Source: Mugil cephalus (lineage: Eukaryota; Chordata; Actinopteri; Mugiliformes; Mugilidae). Taken from it: a stretch of 64,000 nucleotides of DNA. Both the position numbers and the translations under genes were made by a program. The notes beneath the pieces are model-generated. The model worked only from the letters and a program-made list of their open reading frames with translations, did no database searches and was not told the DNA's origin. Of the stretch, positions 36,425-49,600 are shown piece by piece (position 1 is the first letter of the stretch; each line of letters starts with the position of its first letter). The stretch is taken from NCBI RefSeq assembly GCF_022458985.1, contig NC_061774.1, positions 10,034,616 to 10,098,615 on the forward strand, written 5' to 3'.

Positions 36425-38030
36425 CACGGGAAAACAGTGCACTCCGCCCCTCGCCACCTGGAACCCGCCCCTCCGATCAAAACGTCAGACCTCCTCTCAG
36501 CCCGGAGCTCCAGGTTCTGTGCAGAAGACGAAGCTGAGCCGGATCAGCTTTTTTCGAAAGTGTCATATCAACAGCACCAAACGGGGGGACTCGAAACCAA
36601 AACAGACCTCAGATCAGTCAGCATCAGACCGTCACTACTCACCGGCCTGAACAAAGGCTCGCCGTCAAACACCTAACACATCGTGTGTGTATATACAGTA
36701 TAGACACACAACCTCCTCCTGGACTGTTACTTACACTAGATACAGAGACAGAGCGCATGCAGTAACCATAGTAACTGCTGTCTCCATGGGAGCTCACGGG
36801 AGAAAGCGGATTAGCATCACGGCTAATTATCTGCACCCTTTCACTCAACGACACAGTGTGGACTGTTGAGACATCACAGCGTTTCTTCTGCCAAAATTAT
36901 CTATTTTTACTCCCTGGAAGTGACGAAAAGCGTCACCACGTATACAGTCTAAAGAAAATGATTATTATTATTACGATTATTATGATTATTATTGTTCTGG
37001 TTACTTGTGGGCTTTTGTAGTGGCATTTGTCTGTGTACTCTTGTCTAATCCATTTGAGCATTTATCTTTTGAAGAAGTGTCCCCGAGGGGAAGCCAGTCA
37101 GTGCCAAGGTCCACCGTCATATCAAACTCACATCGTCTCTCTGCTCGACAGGAGCTCACCACAAGCACGAGAAAATCGTCTTTGCCGTGAGTCACAGACG
37201 CGAAGGCGGTAAAATTACGTCTGTTAGCACAAACGTTTTGGTGTTGCTACTTTACAAAAAGCATCTTCTTCGCCGTTTATTCCATCGCTGAACAGATGAG
37301 TGACATCGTCCAAACACTACGCAACATACACACCGTACATCGGACTCATCAAACCTTTTAGTATGGTGTCACTTTTTAACACTCTTATTCTGAAAAGCCT
37401 GTTTTTTTTTTTTTTTTCAGTGTTGTCATGGCGGCTCCGTACAGTATTGAAGTCCGTCCGGTACATGAAAACTCGTGACCATAAAGCTGCATCCCTTTTC
37501 TCACAGACGTTCTTTGTGCTAGCTGTTTAGAAATAGTTGGACGGTGACGCCACCACATCGTTTTTAGAACAGCCGCTGTCCAACCTCACACAATCATTAA
37601 CTTACTGTAGCTGCTTTTACCATTTGTCACACCGAGGCAGATTTGCATGCAGATTGCACCTGTATGAATGCACACACACATCACAAGTGTATCTTTTTTT
37701 TTTTTTTTTTTTTTTTTTTTACATTTTATATTACCTGATATTCCATTGGTATTGGGAGTTTTTCTAGTAGATTTTTGTAAAGTCTATGGTATAGCAAACA
37801 CTTCAGTATATAGCTCCTAATGCATTCTATATGTACTGTATTGACTTTTTCTATTTTTGTTATGACTGTGACATGTTTGGATTTATTTGTTTATTCTGAT
37901 ATGTCAAAACCTCCATTATAAGTATTTGTAAAATGATGTACTTTGTTGTACTATTTTTATTTTTTACATTTCTTTGGTATCAAAGCCGATTTAGCCTGAC
38001 TGAAATAAAAAAAAAAAATCACTTTGAATT
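36425..38030 (+). other. Probable 3' UTR of dpf2
   Basis: Downstream of the TGA at 36422-36424 there is no further exon. AATAAA at 38004-38009, followed by an A tract, is the best polyadenylation signal. The stretch contains a pure T run at about 37687-37720 and ATTATT repeats near 36960. This extent is inferred without transcripts. Confidence 0.5.
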
Positions 38031-38608
38031 ATGTCTCCTTTGTCACTGATCCAAATACTTAATTGCTAGAATATGTTTTACTTGCATGAAGCTTTGGCAG
38101 AAGTCAAGTGAATGTGGGTTATATATCCTCTCTTCTATTTTCATACACTCTCAAAATCAGTTCTCAGTTTATTCGTCACTGCTCTCGTTAAATGATGTGC
38201 CTGCCTTTCTTCATCAGTTTCCACGCTTTGAATTCATTATAAATCTGTCACTCACTGTCTTCTCCCTGTTTCCACCTGTCTCTGGGCGTCCTCTGATCTG
38301 AGTCTTCATCATCCACCTGCTAACTTCATCTTCTCCACCCCCACCAGCGTCTAGACTCTAGGGGGCCCTGTCCCCATCTTTTCCATGATACTGTCGCTCC
38401 TGTAACAGCCCAAATACTTTTTCATGCTCATGTTTCTATAATAAATATGGTTGATTATTTAAAATACCTGTAGCTCGAGTTGCTTTTAGTTCTTGTAGTT
38501 TCTGCACGTAGCCCATGTAACACTTCACGTTTCATACTAATTTTGTTCAAGCTACAAACGTGCAGAATGTTCACACTGGAAAAGTGATTTAAATTGTACA
38601 AAGGACAT

Positions 38609-38946
38609 GAAAGCACTGATGCCTCCCAGCGAGAAGGTCCAGGTTAAAGTTCAGCTCGGGCCTTTCTGAGTGGAGTTTGCATGTTCTCCCTGTGTCTGCG
38701 TGGGTTTTCTCCAGTTACTCCAATTGCCTCCCAACCCCAAAGACATGCTTGTTATGTTAATTGGTGACCCTAGATTGACTCTAGGTGTGAGTGTGAATGT
38801 TTGTTTGTCTCTGTGTTAGCCTTGTAATAGACTGACGACCTGTCCAGTGTGAACCCAGCCTCTCACCCGATGACAGCTGGGATAGGCTCCAAAAACCTCC
38901 GCAACCTTAGTGAGGATTAAGCGGTAGCAAAAAATAAGACGAGATT
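38609..38946 (+). mobile_element. Teleost interspersed repeat, SINE-like, copy 2
   Basis: It shares the ordered phrases of copy 1 at 26871: GCACTGATGCCTCCCAGCGA, GGAGTTTGCATGTTCTCCCT, GTGACCCTAGATTGACTCTA, GATAGGCTCC, and a GACGAGATTAG end. It is longer than copy 1 because it keeps the middle TGACAGCTGGGATAGGCTCC part. Orientation is the same as copy 1. Confidence 0.7.
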
Positions 38947-39784
38947 AGACAAAAGACGTGGAGGAAATATTGTTGGAAAAGGTTAAAACCAGTTGGGGAA
39001 GAGTTGGGAGAATTTCCCTCCGATACAAAACAAAGTGGTGAAATCTGTGGGCGGCTGCCGAAAAATGACTTAACCTGAGGCTCGAATAAATCGAGCTCTA
39101 AATAGAAGCATCGAATGTGGGTTCTTTTATCAGAGATGGGTTTTCCAGTTAATATAGTTGACTCCCTTAATTCCTCCCCAAAGGTTTTGGTCTGATATGA
39201 ACGTGCCTCAAGTCATGTGAGTTTGAGGTGAGAAACACCCGTAGATGCTTAAAATATAAAACCTCCTCACTAGTCAGTTTGAACCGTGGACGCTTATGAA
39301 TGAGATGCTGTTGTCTTTGTAAACTGCAGCACAGTTCCCTGTCTCAGCATCCCTGTCTCGGCTTGATTATCGTTTAAATCTGATGCCTGGCTTCAGCACT
39401 GGACAGCTCCGCTCAACCAGCCAGCTGTGGGACATGGAGCTGTCTCTGGTACTGAACTCCAGGAGGGGAAACGGCTTCGGTGTATGGTTATTTGTCATCC
39501 AGCATCACTGTGGTCGACACATCCTGGTAATATTTACAACCGAAATACAATTTCTTGTCAAAGGAAAGTACCATTTACTTGCAGCTGTAAACTGGGCCTT
39601 CGTCTTCATACAATTGTGCTCCACAGTGGTAACGCATGCTTAAAAAGACTTAACACTTAAACACTTAACACTTAAAAGATTTGTTAAAAAAATTTAACTT
39701 CTGTCATATTTTAAAATGTAAAATCAAAATTTTTTGGAGCTCAACTAATAAAATTAATGTTTCAGTTGTAATGCATCCTTTTAT

Positions 39785-39788
<4 letters not shown>

Positions 39789-39821
<33 letters not shown>
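39789..39821. repeat. Poly(T) tract
   Basis: About 33 consecutive T residues followed by a short A run. It lies just beyond the putative polyadenylation end of the SLC24 gene and could be the tail of a retroposed element on the minus strand, but no element body was recognised next to it. Confidence 0.9.
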
Positions 39822-39829
<8 letters not shown>

Positions 39830-40624
39830 AGGTGGAAATGAGACATTTAATTTTTGCCCCGTGTCTAACAGAAGAAAATTCAGGTCCAAACTCGGGTCAT
39901 GACTCTCCAGCATCTGAGCGGTAACCTCACAGAACAAAGCGTTTTATTGCACTCATAACTCAACAGATATAAACTCGAGGACTCTCTCTCCAAACAGACA
40001 TTCAAAAAACACTTTGTAGCATATAGTCGCCTTTGTTCCCTAACAAAAACACAACCCGTGTGCTGAGAAGCTTTTAGGAAAAGAGCGCGGGCCTACACTA
40101 TGTACAGGGCCCAGACAACAGGCGCTTAGTGCAATCACCTGGAGCGTGATGAACAGCCATGCTTTGCCATTTACAGCTACTGACACAGAGGAGTGGTGAC
40201 ATTAAACTTTACATAAGTGCACCAGCTGAGAAGCAACTATAGAAACGTACACATATAGTCGTCTGTTCATTGAGGTTACTTGTGGCAGTTATAAAGTAAG
40301 AGTAAGTAAACTAACACACTTTGGGGTTCCTTACACAATACTCCTGGCTTCAGAATACAAATTGAGCATTTTATATTATAAATTTGTGGTGAGACAGTGC
40401 ATTGACCTGTTTGATTTCACAAAATCTGGGCTGGAGGTGCTCGGTACAAAACTATGTAAAATACTTATTTATCAAAGGTAAACAATGACGCCTTCAGGAA
40501 GCCGGTGTCGCGCAACGCCGCTCAGACTCGCACAGCTACTGTGTGGTGGAATTAAAAATCACCTCTTCGTACATTTGGTTAATAATGGCAGCAGTGAAGG
40601 TGTGTGGTGGAGTGGTCGTTTCCT

Positions 40625-43600
40625 CTACAGCCGCTCGAAGCCGACGGAGCAGAGGAGGAAGATGGAGTAGAGCAGCAGGAGACAGACTCCCAGCCTCCGG
40701 TCCAGCCTCCAGCGGTTCAGATGGACGCACAGGACCTGAGGATGGACAGACAGGAAGACACGGGCTCTGGTCTCGCTGCGAAACAAGATTTAATAAAAGA
40801 CAAGCTTCATTTCCTGTCGCGCTGTCCTTAAGTGTAATCTCCAAATCTCGGACTGTGACTGCATCAAAATAACAGGTGAAGACAAACAGGGAGCTGATCT
40901 GAGTTTGTTTATCGTGACAGAATCTCAGAGTCAGACCTGCGATTTCTAACATTGGGTGGAGATTACTCACAGTGAGTGTGACCGAGGCCAGTAGCAGAAT
41001 CACCGAGTACACCAGGCCTTTGCTGTTGATTGTCACCTAAGAACAACGGAAAGAAAACAGTGGTTTTAAAGTGTGTTTTTAACAATGTGTCTTTATTACT
41101 AAACTATTTCAAAGTGGTACTTTTTTCAGTTTTTTGGCCAGTTTGGAGCAACAAAGACAAGCTGTAGATGCGGCATTGTTATCTTTTTAATTGTTAAGTT
41201 GTGAGGAAGCTAACATGCTAGCCACATAGCAGCAGTTAAGGACCAACACTAGCATACACCTGGAGAGTGGGATGAGCACTATGAAAGCTCTTTCAGCTCC
41301 ATTTTGAGCTTGTGAAGTCGGCTGTTCCCCGACTCATTGTTAACTACTTGTGTCTCACTCTCTATAGAGGGAAGCTTCAGATTTGTGTGATGATATGAAC
41401 AACCTTCTTCACATTCTAACACTGTTTTTATGTTAATTTTTTTTTACGCATGTATAAATGTATAAAATGCTGACTATAGTCGCTTTCTTCATGACATGTC
41501 AGTATATACATGAATCTACAGTAAACACTGAGTATTTCTCTCCGTACTTCCTGAGAAGGCTGAGGACATGCGGCATGTCGACCAAAACCCTCAACAACAC
41601 ATGCATTTACGACAGTTGGAGAGTCATCACCACTCTGCTCTCAGTGCTCAGACTCTTCAGCGTAAAGATAATAACGCACAAATCATTTCTGGAGGAGCCC
41701 TCCCATCACTACAGGGCATTTACAGGACCGGGGTTATGAAGAGAGACCACAACAGCATCAAGGACAATACACGCCCACACAACACAACCTCTTCACACTA
41801 TAGGAATGTGAAATCAAGGACAAAGCTCACAAACAATTTCTAATTTAACATATTTCTTGTGGACTTGTTTTTTTTAATATATTTTCTTCTTTGTAGGTTT
41901 TAAATTTCTTTTATTTGTCTTGTATGGACTAAACTGCAGTTTTTACTGGGCGTGTGACAACAAACATTGCATCAGCAGACTGTCAAGCAGTGACAGTAAA
42001 CCACAGGAAGGAGAGTGGGAATGAAACAAAGGTTTTCACCCAGAATCAAACTAGCCGAATTAAACACTAACTAGATACACAGGACTATTTAAATACATAC
42101 TTTGTATTATTAAAGCTACGCTTACCACTGATCCATAGCTGACTATGAGAGTCCTCAGCGCCCAGGGGAAGCCCAGGCCCAGCAGCACGTCAAAGATATT
42201 ACTGCCGATGGTGTTGGACACGGCCATGTCGCCCATCCCTGCAACATGTGACAGACGCACACAACATGTAACGGAGTTCACGTGAAAGCATGATGAGTAT
42301 ACGTCCGCATGTCAATCATCCATCGGTCTTACACTTTACTCAGGGTTGAGTCTATATAAATGTGAACAGTTTTGTTTTTTTCTTTAGATAAAAACAACGC
42401 TTCCATTCAAATTTTAATCTTTATTGCTTCACATACATGTTGAGCTTCAAGCCTCAAATAAAGGCCAGTGATGTCACAGAGGTGTATTTCAGATTAGTTT
42501 TCTATAATAGTCTCAACTCAGTGTCCATGTTTCTAGGGATAACCAGCTACAAAAAGATAATTAGTAGTCCTTAACTTTTGTCACAGAGGTATTTCTCATT
42601 TTGTTGTGTGGCAAACAAGGCAGTAAATAGTTTTGCTCAGCTGTGTAAATGTTACAGACACTCACCTTGTCGGGCGACTATGAGACTGGCCATACAGTCG
42701 GGAACACTGGTGCCGGCTGCCAGAAAAGTGATGCCCATGATGACCTCAGGGATTCCAAGTGTGTAGCTGATTATGGTCACCTTCGCAAAGGGAAAAGGGG
42801 GGAGTTGTTGTTTTTGTGTGTTTTTATATGTGTGCGCGCGTGGCTGCGTCTGTGTTTTTGCTTCATACCATCCAGACCATGAGGTAGGAGAAGAGGGCTA
42901 TCCAGAGCGTTGAAGACAGGAAGGTGACCAGGTACCAGCGCTCCCACCGCGGCAGGCTACAGTCGGGGATGGAGCAGTAAAGCAGGACGCTCAGGGGCCA
43001 GGACAGGAGCCACTTCAGACGCACACACCAACCATCTGAGAGTGCGCCGAAAACACACAGAGGGGATAACACACACACAAACATACGGTACACACACAAC
43101 AGCATCATTACGTTAATCGTTGCATCATTATTAACGTGGCTCGGCCTGGATCTGTGCATCAGCTATTAAACCATCTATTATGCTGGAAAACATGAACATT
43201 AGATGAAGCAGGAAAAACCTCCGGTTGATGCAGAAGCAACTGTGACAAAATATATTTTTGAGGTTTCCAAGTTGCACCTTTATTGTAGAAAGTAACTGTT
43301 AATTAGTTGCTGATGTCAACGCATGGCTCTATATCGTGTGTGCGGATAAATGTAGGTTCCCTCTTAATCTAAACCTCCTCAGACCCTGCGTCCTCATATG
43401 GGGACATCAAGGTTTAAGTTTTATTGCAGCTCATTCTGCTTCATTTAAACCAATTGTCCTCATTAGTGGACACTTTAGTCTGCCATCTAGTAGCAGCACA
43501 GGTTAAAACTTATTTATTTATGGTCATTAACATTTCTAGTTTGATATCATGCACAAATTAGCATTTTTTGCTAATTAGCAAGTACTCATTTCAGGACTTT

Positions 43601-46600
43601 GGGACTTCATTGTTTTCAATTCTGTCTCTGCTCAGTCATGTTTTATATTTTGTCACACAAACCCAGGGTCCACATATGAGGACATTGTTTTTTTGTTGTT
43701 TTTTTTCAAAAACTACTGCTTCCTGTTCAAAGATGATGCTTAGTTTTTACTTATTTCCTATTTTATTTTGGCATCACAAGTTGAAGTAATAACTGCATGC
43801 TTCATTCAATTCATCACTCACCTGGAAAGACGAAGGGTTTAAAAGCAGCGTTCCCCTCTTCTCCTTCCTCCTGCTCCTCCTCGTCCTCGTCCTCCTCCTC
43901 TTCCTCCTTCGGCTGCGCCGCCTCCTTCTCCTGCCCTGTCTCCTTTCCCCCGTCGCTCTCTCCCTCCAGCTGCTGTCGGTCTCCCTCGGCCACCGTCCCG
44001 TTCTCCCTCCCCCAGGACCCGCTGGCTCCCGCGGCTTCCTCCCCCGAGACTCCCCCCTCCTCGGGGCCAACTCGAGCCCGAATCAGCCTCTGCCTCTGTG
44101 GGTGGAGAAGGAAGTCAGGTGAAGTCAGGTTAAAGAGAAATAATAAAAAAGAGAGAGAGAGAGAGAGAAATGCTGCGGCAAGCTCATGGAAATGACTTGA
44201 TCTGAGAACTGGAGGGTGGTGGGATTAAGGAGCGAGGCATGTGCTCCCCAAGCACTGATTAGGGACATGGAAGAGGTGCACTTCAATTCAGCTGTGAAAA
44301 TGACAAGCACACATGCATTAAAGCCGAGAGGGTGAGGAAGCAGATTTGAAGATTGAGCTCTTATCTGATTCTGCTTCTGGGATAATATCAATGCATTAGG
44401 GCAGCACTCTGTAGGCTTATTACATGGTGTCTGTTGTCTGATATGCGGATACACATCTCCACATCTTTCAGCTCATTTACTACAGATGCATGAGCCCAAT
44501 AGTTTCTCTTCTGATTTTCTCCTAATCCCAAACTCCCAAACTAACTACAGCATGCATCTGTGTTCAAATACCCACCAACGTAGGAGAAAAAACCAGGAGA
44601 AGGTGGTGTTATGTGGACGGTGTGTGAGCACGTGCGGTGTACCTCGTTGATGATCATGCGTCCCGCCATGCGCAGGCGGGTGGAGGGGGGAAAATGCGGG
44701 GTGATGAGAAGGCGGAGGCTTGCCTCTGAGAAGGTGAGTTGATGGGGGTGCAGGTTCACCAGCTCATCCACCATCACCACCCCTGAGTCCTGGCCGGCCA
44801 CCACACACGAGTCTGGGAAGAGGTGGACAGAGGTTAGGAGACGAACGGGGAAGGGGAACGCAGATGAGGAGGAAACAAAAAGGGACAGGGCGATCCCAAA
44901 AGAGAAACCCGTCGGAGTGGTCTAGTTCTATTTGAGCCTGCTGGGAATCCGCTGGGGGACAGAAACGACTTTGACTGGCAGCTTAAACTGTGTCACTAGG
45001 TCTCTTAAACGTCGCTGAAAGACGGGTGATGTTTTAGATGCGCACGTGCACACACGCCGACGCGAACTCTCGCACCTGGCTTCAGCGGCACCATGTCATT
45101 GTCACAGTCCACAGCGTTTCCGACGGCGGTCGTCCGCCGCAGGCTGCTCAGACACGGCTGACCCGCCCGGCTGCAGTGCCTCTCCACCAGGCAGCACAGG
45201 GACCTGTTGAACCTACAAACACAAAGACACGGTGTCTTTAATGATGTCCTGACACTAGAAGCACTGACTGATGTGAGAGCAGGAGAACGACACTCACTTC
45301 ATGATGATTATATAGATTCCATACATAGAGATCAGGATGATGGTCTCCCACCTGAAACAACACACACTCATCAGTACGGTGGAAACGGGTCTGATTTCCA
45401 ACAGGGGCTGCAGAGTTGAGTAAATAATAAAGTCTTACCACATGACTTTCTCATCATAAATCACCTGCAAATGAAATGGACATTTTCTTTAATCACTCAA
45501 CAATTAACTTAATATTAATCAAGTATTAATATTACGAGGAGTTGTCATTCTCAACTTGCAGCCAGAAACTGTAAATTATACTCCACTTTTTTTACTCTCA
45601 TCTTTCAGGTTACCTGACATCACTGCAACATTAACGTCATCTGATATCTGGTGATCTGTCTTTTTCGTTCAAACCATGTGCAAAACGTTCACACGGTGCA
45701 GAGGTATTGCTGCTCAGTATTTATATACTGCAATGTGTTTCAGGCCAAGGACCCCCAAACTAACGGAGAGATTAAGTACGGACCCCCGACCTATTATATG
45801 TGTTTTATATTTAACTCAGCCTGGTGCTTATAAATATACTCTATTATATACATTATTATCATTTTGCATTCAATATTAAGATATTCAGATAATACACAGG
45901 TTCAAATATTCTTGTTTTTTTTTAAACATGTACAACAGTACAACAGAGTGGGCGTACAACTGCCATAAACATACCTATAAATACCATGCACTGTTAGCTT
46001 CTCTTCTGTTAATATTACAGTGTGCTTCTGGGATTTCTGTAATATGTGGCCTTGTGATTGGCTCGGCAGCGATAGGGGCGGGGCCTACTGTGTACAGGAG
46101 GCTTAGGAAGAGCGAAGTCCGGCCTGAAAGATAACGCCTTCTGCCTCCATTTATCCCTCTACTAAAATATGTTGTATCCGTGTTAATTTGTATTTAAAGA
46201 CGAAGTCTAAAATTGTGGGGGAAATGTTTTTAAAAATATCGAAAAATGTCTTATCAACCAAAGATAAGTACCTCCACAGACCCCCTAGGAGACGTGGACC
46301 CCGTGTTGAAGACCTATGATATACGGTGTGATATGGAGTCAAGGGTCCATAATAACCTGTACACAGCCAGTAAGTTTCAAACACTAGCATCATAGCAGCC
46401 GCTGTGTTTTTTATCTTTTTATCCAAACAGTGAATAAAGCAAAGTGTGAAAGCCAGTCTTGCTGCTCACCAAAATTAGCACCAGTATGGACAGGATGTAG
46501 AAGACAGCGTCGCGGAACAGTGGCCACCAGCTCAGAGAGATGGGCTGCAGAGAGAGAGAGGACACATTAAGAACTGTCTCCCGACTTCGTGGTACAAAGA

Positions 46601-49600
46601 TGTTTGGTCGCAGGTAGAACGTACCTGCCCGGAGAAGATGCCGCAGATGCCGATGATCACCAGGATGTTAAAGACTGCCGATCCTACGATGGTTCCCACA
46701 CCGACGTCTCCCTTTGTGATAAACACCCCTGACACCGCAGTGAGACAGGGCAAAGCCGTAAATCATCAGCAATAATGTGGCAGTAAATTATGGATTACAT
46801 CTTCCACACATGCATTTATAATGAACAAAGTCTGATGTGGTTTCTCTCCTCTGAGCAGAAATAGTGCCTGTGTTTCGCATTATACCACTGATTGTGTAAT
46901 ATTTACTACATATTACCTGAAGTTGTTCTAGGATTTATTGAGGCCATTGTTTTTTTTTCTTTTTCTCTTTTTCTTTTTGGAGTGAAAATGATTACTTCAG
47001 AGGCTTTTTAAAAATAAGCAGGCTGATTTCAAAGTATCACAAGAGTATACACTCACTTCATTACGTACAATAGTGAAAGCAAATGTATGTAAATGTAAAT
47101 GACCCTTCATGACTGTTACAATGTTCAGTTTGTGTTGAAAGAAAGGGGGTCATTTAACTGTGTGATCATTCTGGAGGGTGTAGTTTGTGTTCTTAAACTA
47201 GACTGTATTAAACATCAGTGTTTCTATTGCTTAGCCCACTGACTAAAATAAGATTATTTTGAACAAATGTTGAATACTATAACCTGCACAAAGATAAGAT
47301 TTAGTGCAGGATAGTTATATTTGTTTTCACTAGTGTACTTACTGAACTGACTGTATTTCTGTTTTGCATCAAGGTTTCAAAAAAACGTGAACAACAAACT
47401 CTATTTTGTCTAAATCTCACTTTCATCTCATTAATTATTTGTTCTCTTTCTACGCCCCTCAAAAAAATGTTTTTCATCTTAATCCAGCTTCATTGGAACC
47501 CTTTGAGAGAAAAAAAAAACACTTCTGAGAAAAACTGGGCCACGGAAATAAGCATGAGTAATTTACTGGGAAGATGGCCAACCATCAAACAGATAAGAGA
47601 TGGGCTCTGCCCTCGACACCTTAATGCGTCAAATTGGCCACTCACTGCGGCCGCCTTGTGTGTACTTGACTTCTCTCGGTCCTAATCAGGTGCTTATGAT
47701 TACAGGTAATTGGAGTGCTGATGGAGCAATCATTAGCGCGAGTAATTGATTAAAGGGGCGTCATACTGACCAATCAAAGAGGTGAAGAGCTCGGGGGCGG
47801 AGCTCCCAGCTGCCATGAAGGTTGCCCCGGCAACATCCTGACTGAGCTGAAGGTTCTGGACAGAGGAGATTGAACTGGTTAAAGGATGGAGACGGTGGTA
47901 TTTTTCTTATTGTCTGTGGATTGATTCTACTAATAAATATTTGTTAAAGCCATAGACCTCCATCTGTGTCCATAAAGTATTAAAACAAATGTCCCAAATG
48001 GTGGTTCTTCCTTTAATCCAATGAACGCAAATGCTAGTTTAATCAGATTGAATGAGACAAATTGTAAATAATAAAAAGTACAAAAAATATGGACACACAA
48101 TTCTGTCCTACTTGTCTAATGTTTGCTCATAACTAGAGCGCCTATCTTTATGGGAGATTGTTGAGCTTTCTTTCGTTAAAAAAAAGACAGAAATAAGAAA
48201 TCAGGACGGATGATGTCGGTGAAGGTTCTCAGTCATCCAGGTCATGATACTACAAAAGTCATTTAAAAAAAAAGGCAACTGGACTTGTTGAGTTTTGAGA
48301 AGACGTTTCTCCGCTCATCTGAGTAGCTTCTTCAGTTCTAAAGGACTGGTGGAAAGCTGAGGTTTAAACTCTGTGGGTAAAACCATCAGAAACGTGCTTG
48401 CTTGCTAGACATACCAATAAACACTCCATCCTTAAGCCTTAAAGATTTGAAGGTGTGGAAAATAACCAGAAGCTTAAGAAGATCTGAAAAAGAAAAGAAC
48501 ATCTTGGACCCGTGATTTGTGTTGAGCTCGTACCTCAGATATCATTTCCAGTGACGGCACGAAGTAAACATCACACACAATGGCCAGAGCGTGAAACATG
48601 TAGATAGCCTGTGACACGCAGGAGACGCGTTAATACATCGCTTGACTTGTATTTGTGAGTTTAATGCAACAAAACAATGTAAAAATGTCACGCCACACTC
48701 TGGCTTACTCACACAGAGAACGTGAAGGAGTACGGCTCCGTGTCTCCTCTGATCCAGAGTAAAGATGTCTTCAGGGAACTCACTGATAGCTGCAGAACAG
48801 ATGAATAGAGCATGAAAACAATGACGTGTGGAAAGTGAGGGAAATAATATATAATCAATTAATCTTTAAAATCATTTTTCATTGCAAACAGTTTGTGAGG
48901 TTTGTAGATTTGTTGCTACTCTGTCTCTACAGTGACTCACTGAACTTTTAAAAACCATCTTAAAGTCCATTGCTTGGTGTTGATTGTATGTCCAGATGTG
49001 TCCCCTAGCAACAAGGCCCCAGACAATGGTAGGTTAAAGCACAGTCAAGTGATTAAGAGTTGGGTCGCGCTACAATTGAGTTTTTCATCCATTTGCGTAG
49101 AAAGTAGTGGTGGTCTTGTGACTTCACACTACCCCTCATGCCATCAACACTCAAGTACGTTCAGTGCATCGACAAAATTGCATCACAATCATCTTCTCTC
49201 TGGCTGGAAGGGATTGTTTTGTGAGACTGCGCTGTCACACATAAGCTTTCACAACTCACGTCTTCCTAAAAATAAAAAAAAAAGCTTTTCATTATGAGAG
49301 AAGCCAAGTAATAATCTGGAAAGCTGCCTCCCAGGAGACTTGTCCCCAAGAGGTTTTCTGACTTGAGTCAGGATTTCTAAAATCTCTGCTGAAGATGAAG
49401 GTTACACACGGCTCAGGGAAACGAGCGCGACAAAACTGGATGAGATCCTGCACAGAGGCAGCACTGTGCAGTTAGAGGCGAGCACGCGTCACGTGCAGGG
49501 ATATGGTGTGATATTATGACAACCCGTCACATGATTTTTGTCTGAACGCCACGATCAAACGGTGTATTTTTATCGCCAGGAGCACGATGAGGTTTTTGAA

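Larger units (their letters stand above)
38031..40624. other. Convergent spacer between dpf2 and the SLC24 gene
   Basis: It contains a second copy of the SINE-like repeat (38609-38946), a pure T tract of about 33 bases (39789-39821) running into A, and the presumed 3' UTR of the SLC24 gene with a minus-strand AATAAA at 39943-39948. The frame at 39383-39660 shows no recognised protein features. No gene is seen. Confidence 0.5.

Noticed and set aside
48280-48345. Possible hammerhead ribozyme in the Penelope-like terminal fragment
   Set aside because: Some Penelope-like elements carry hammerhead motifs, and a GATGAG...GAAAC arrangement is visible on the minus strand, but the conserved CUGAUGA core is not matched, so I do not call it.
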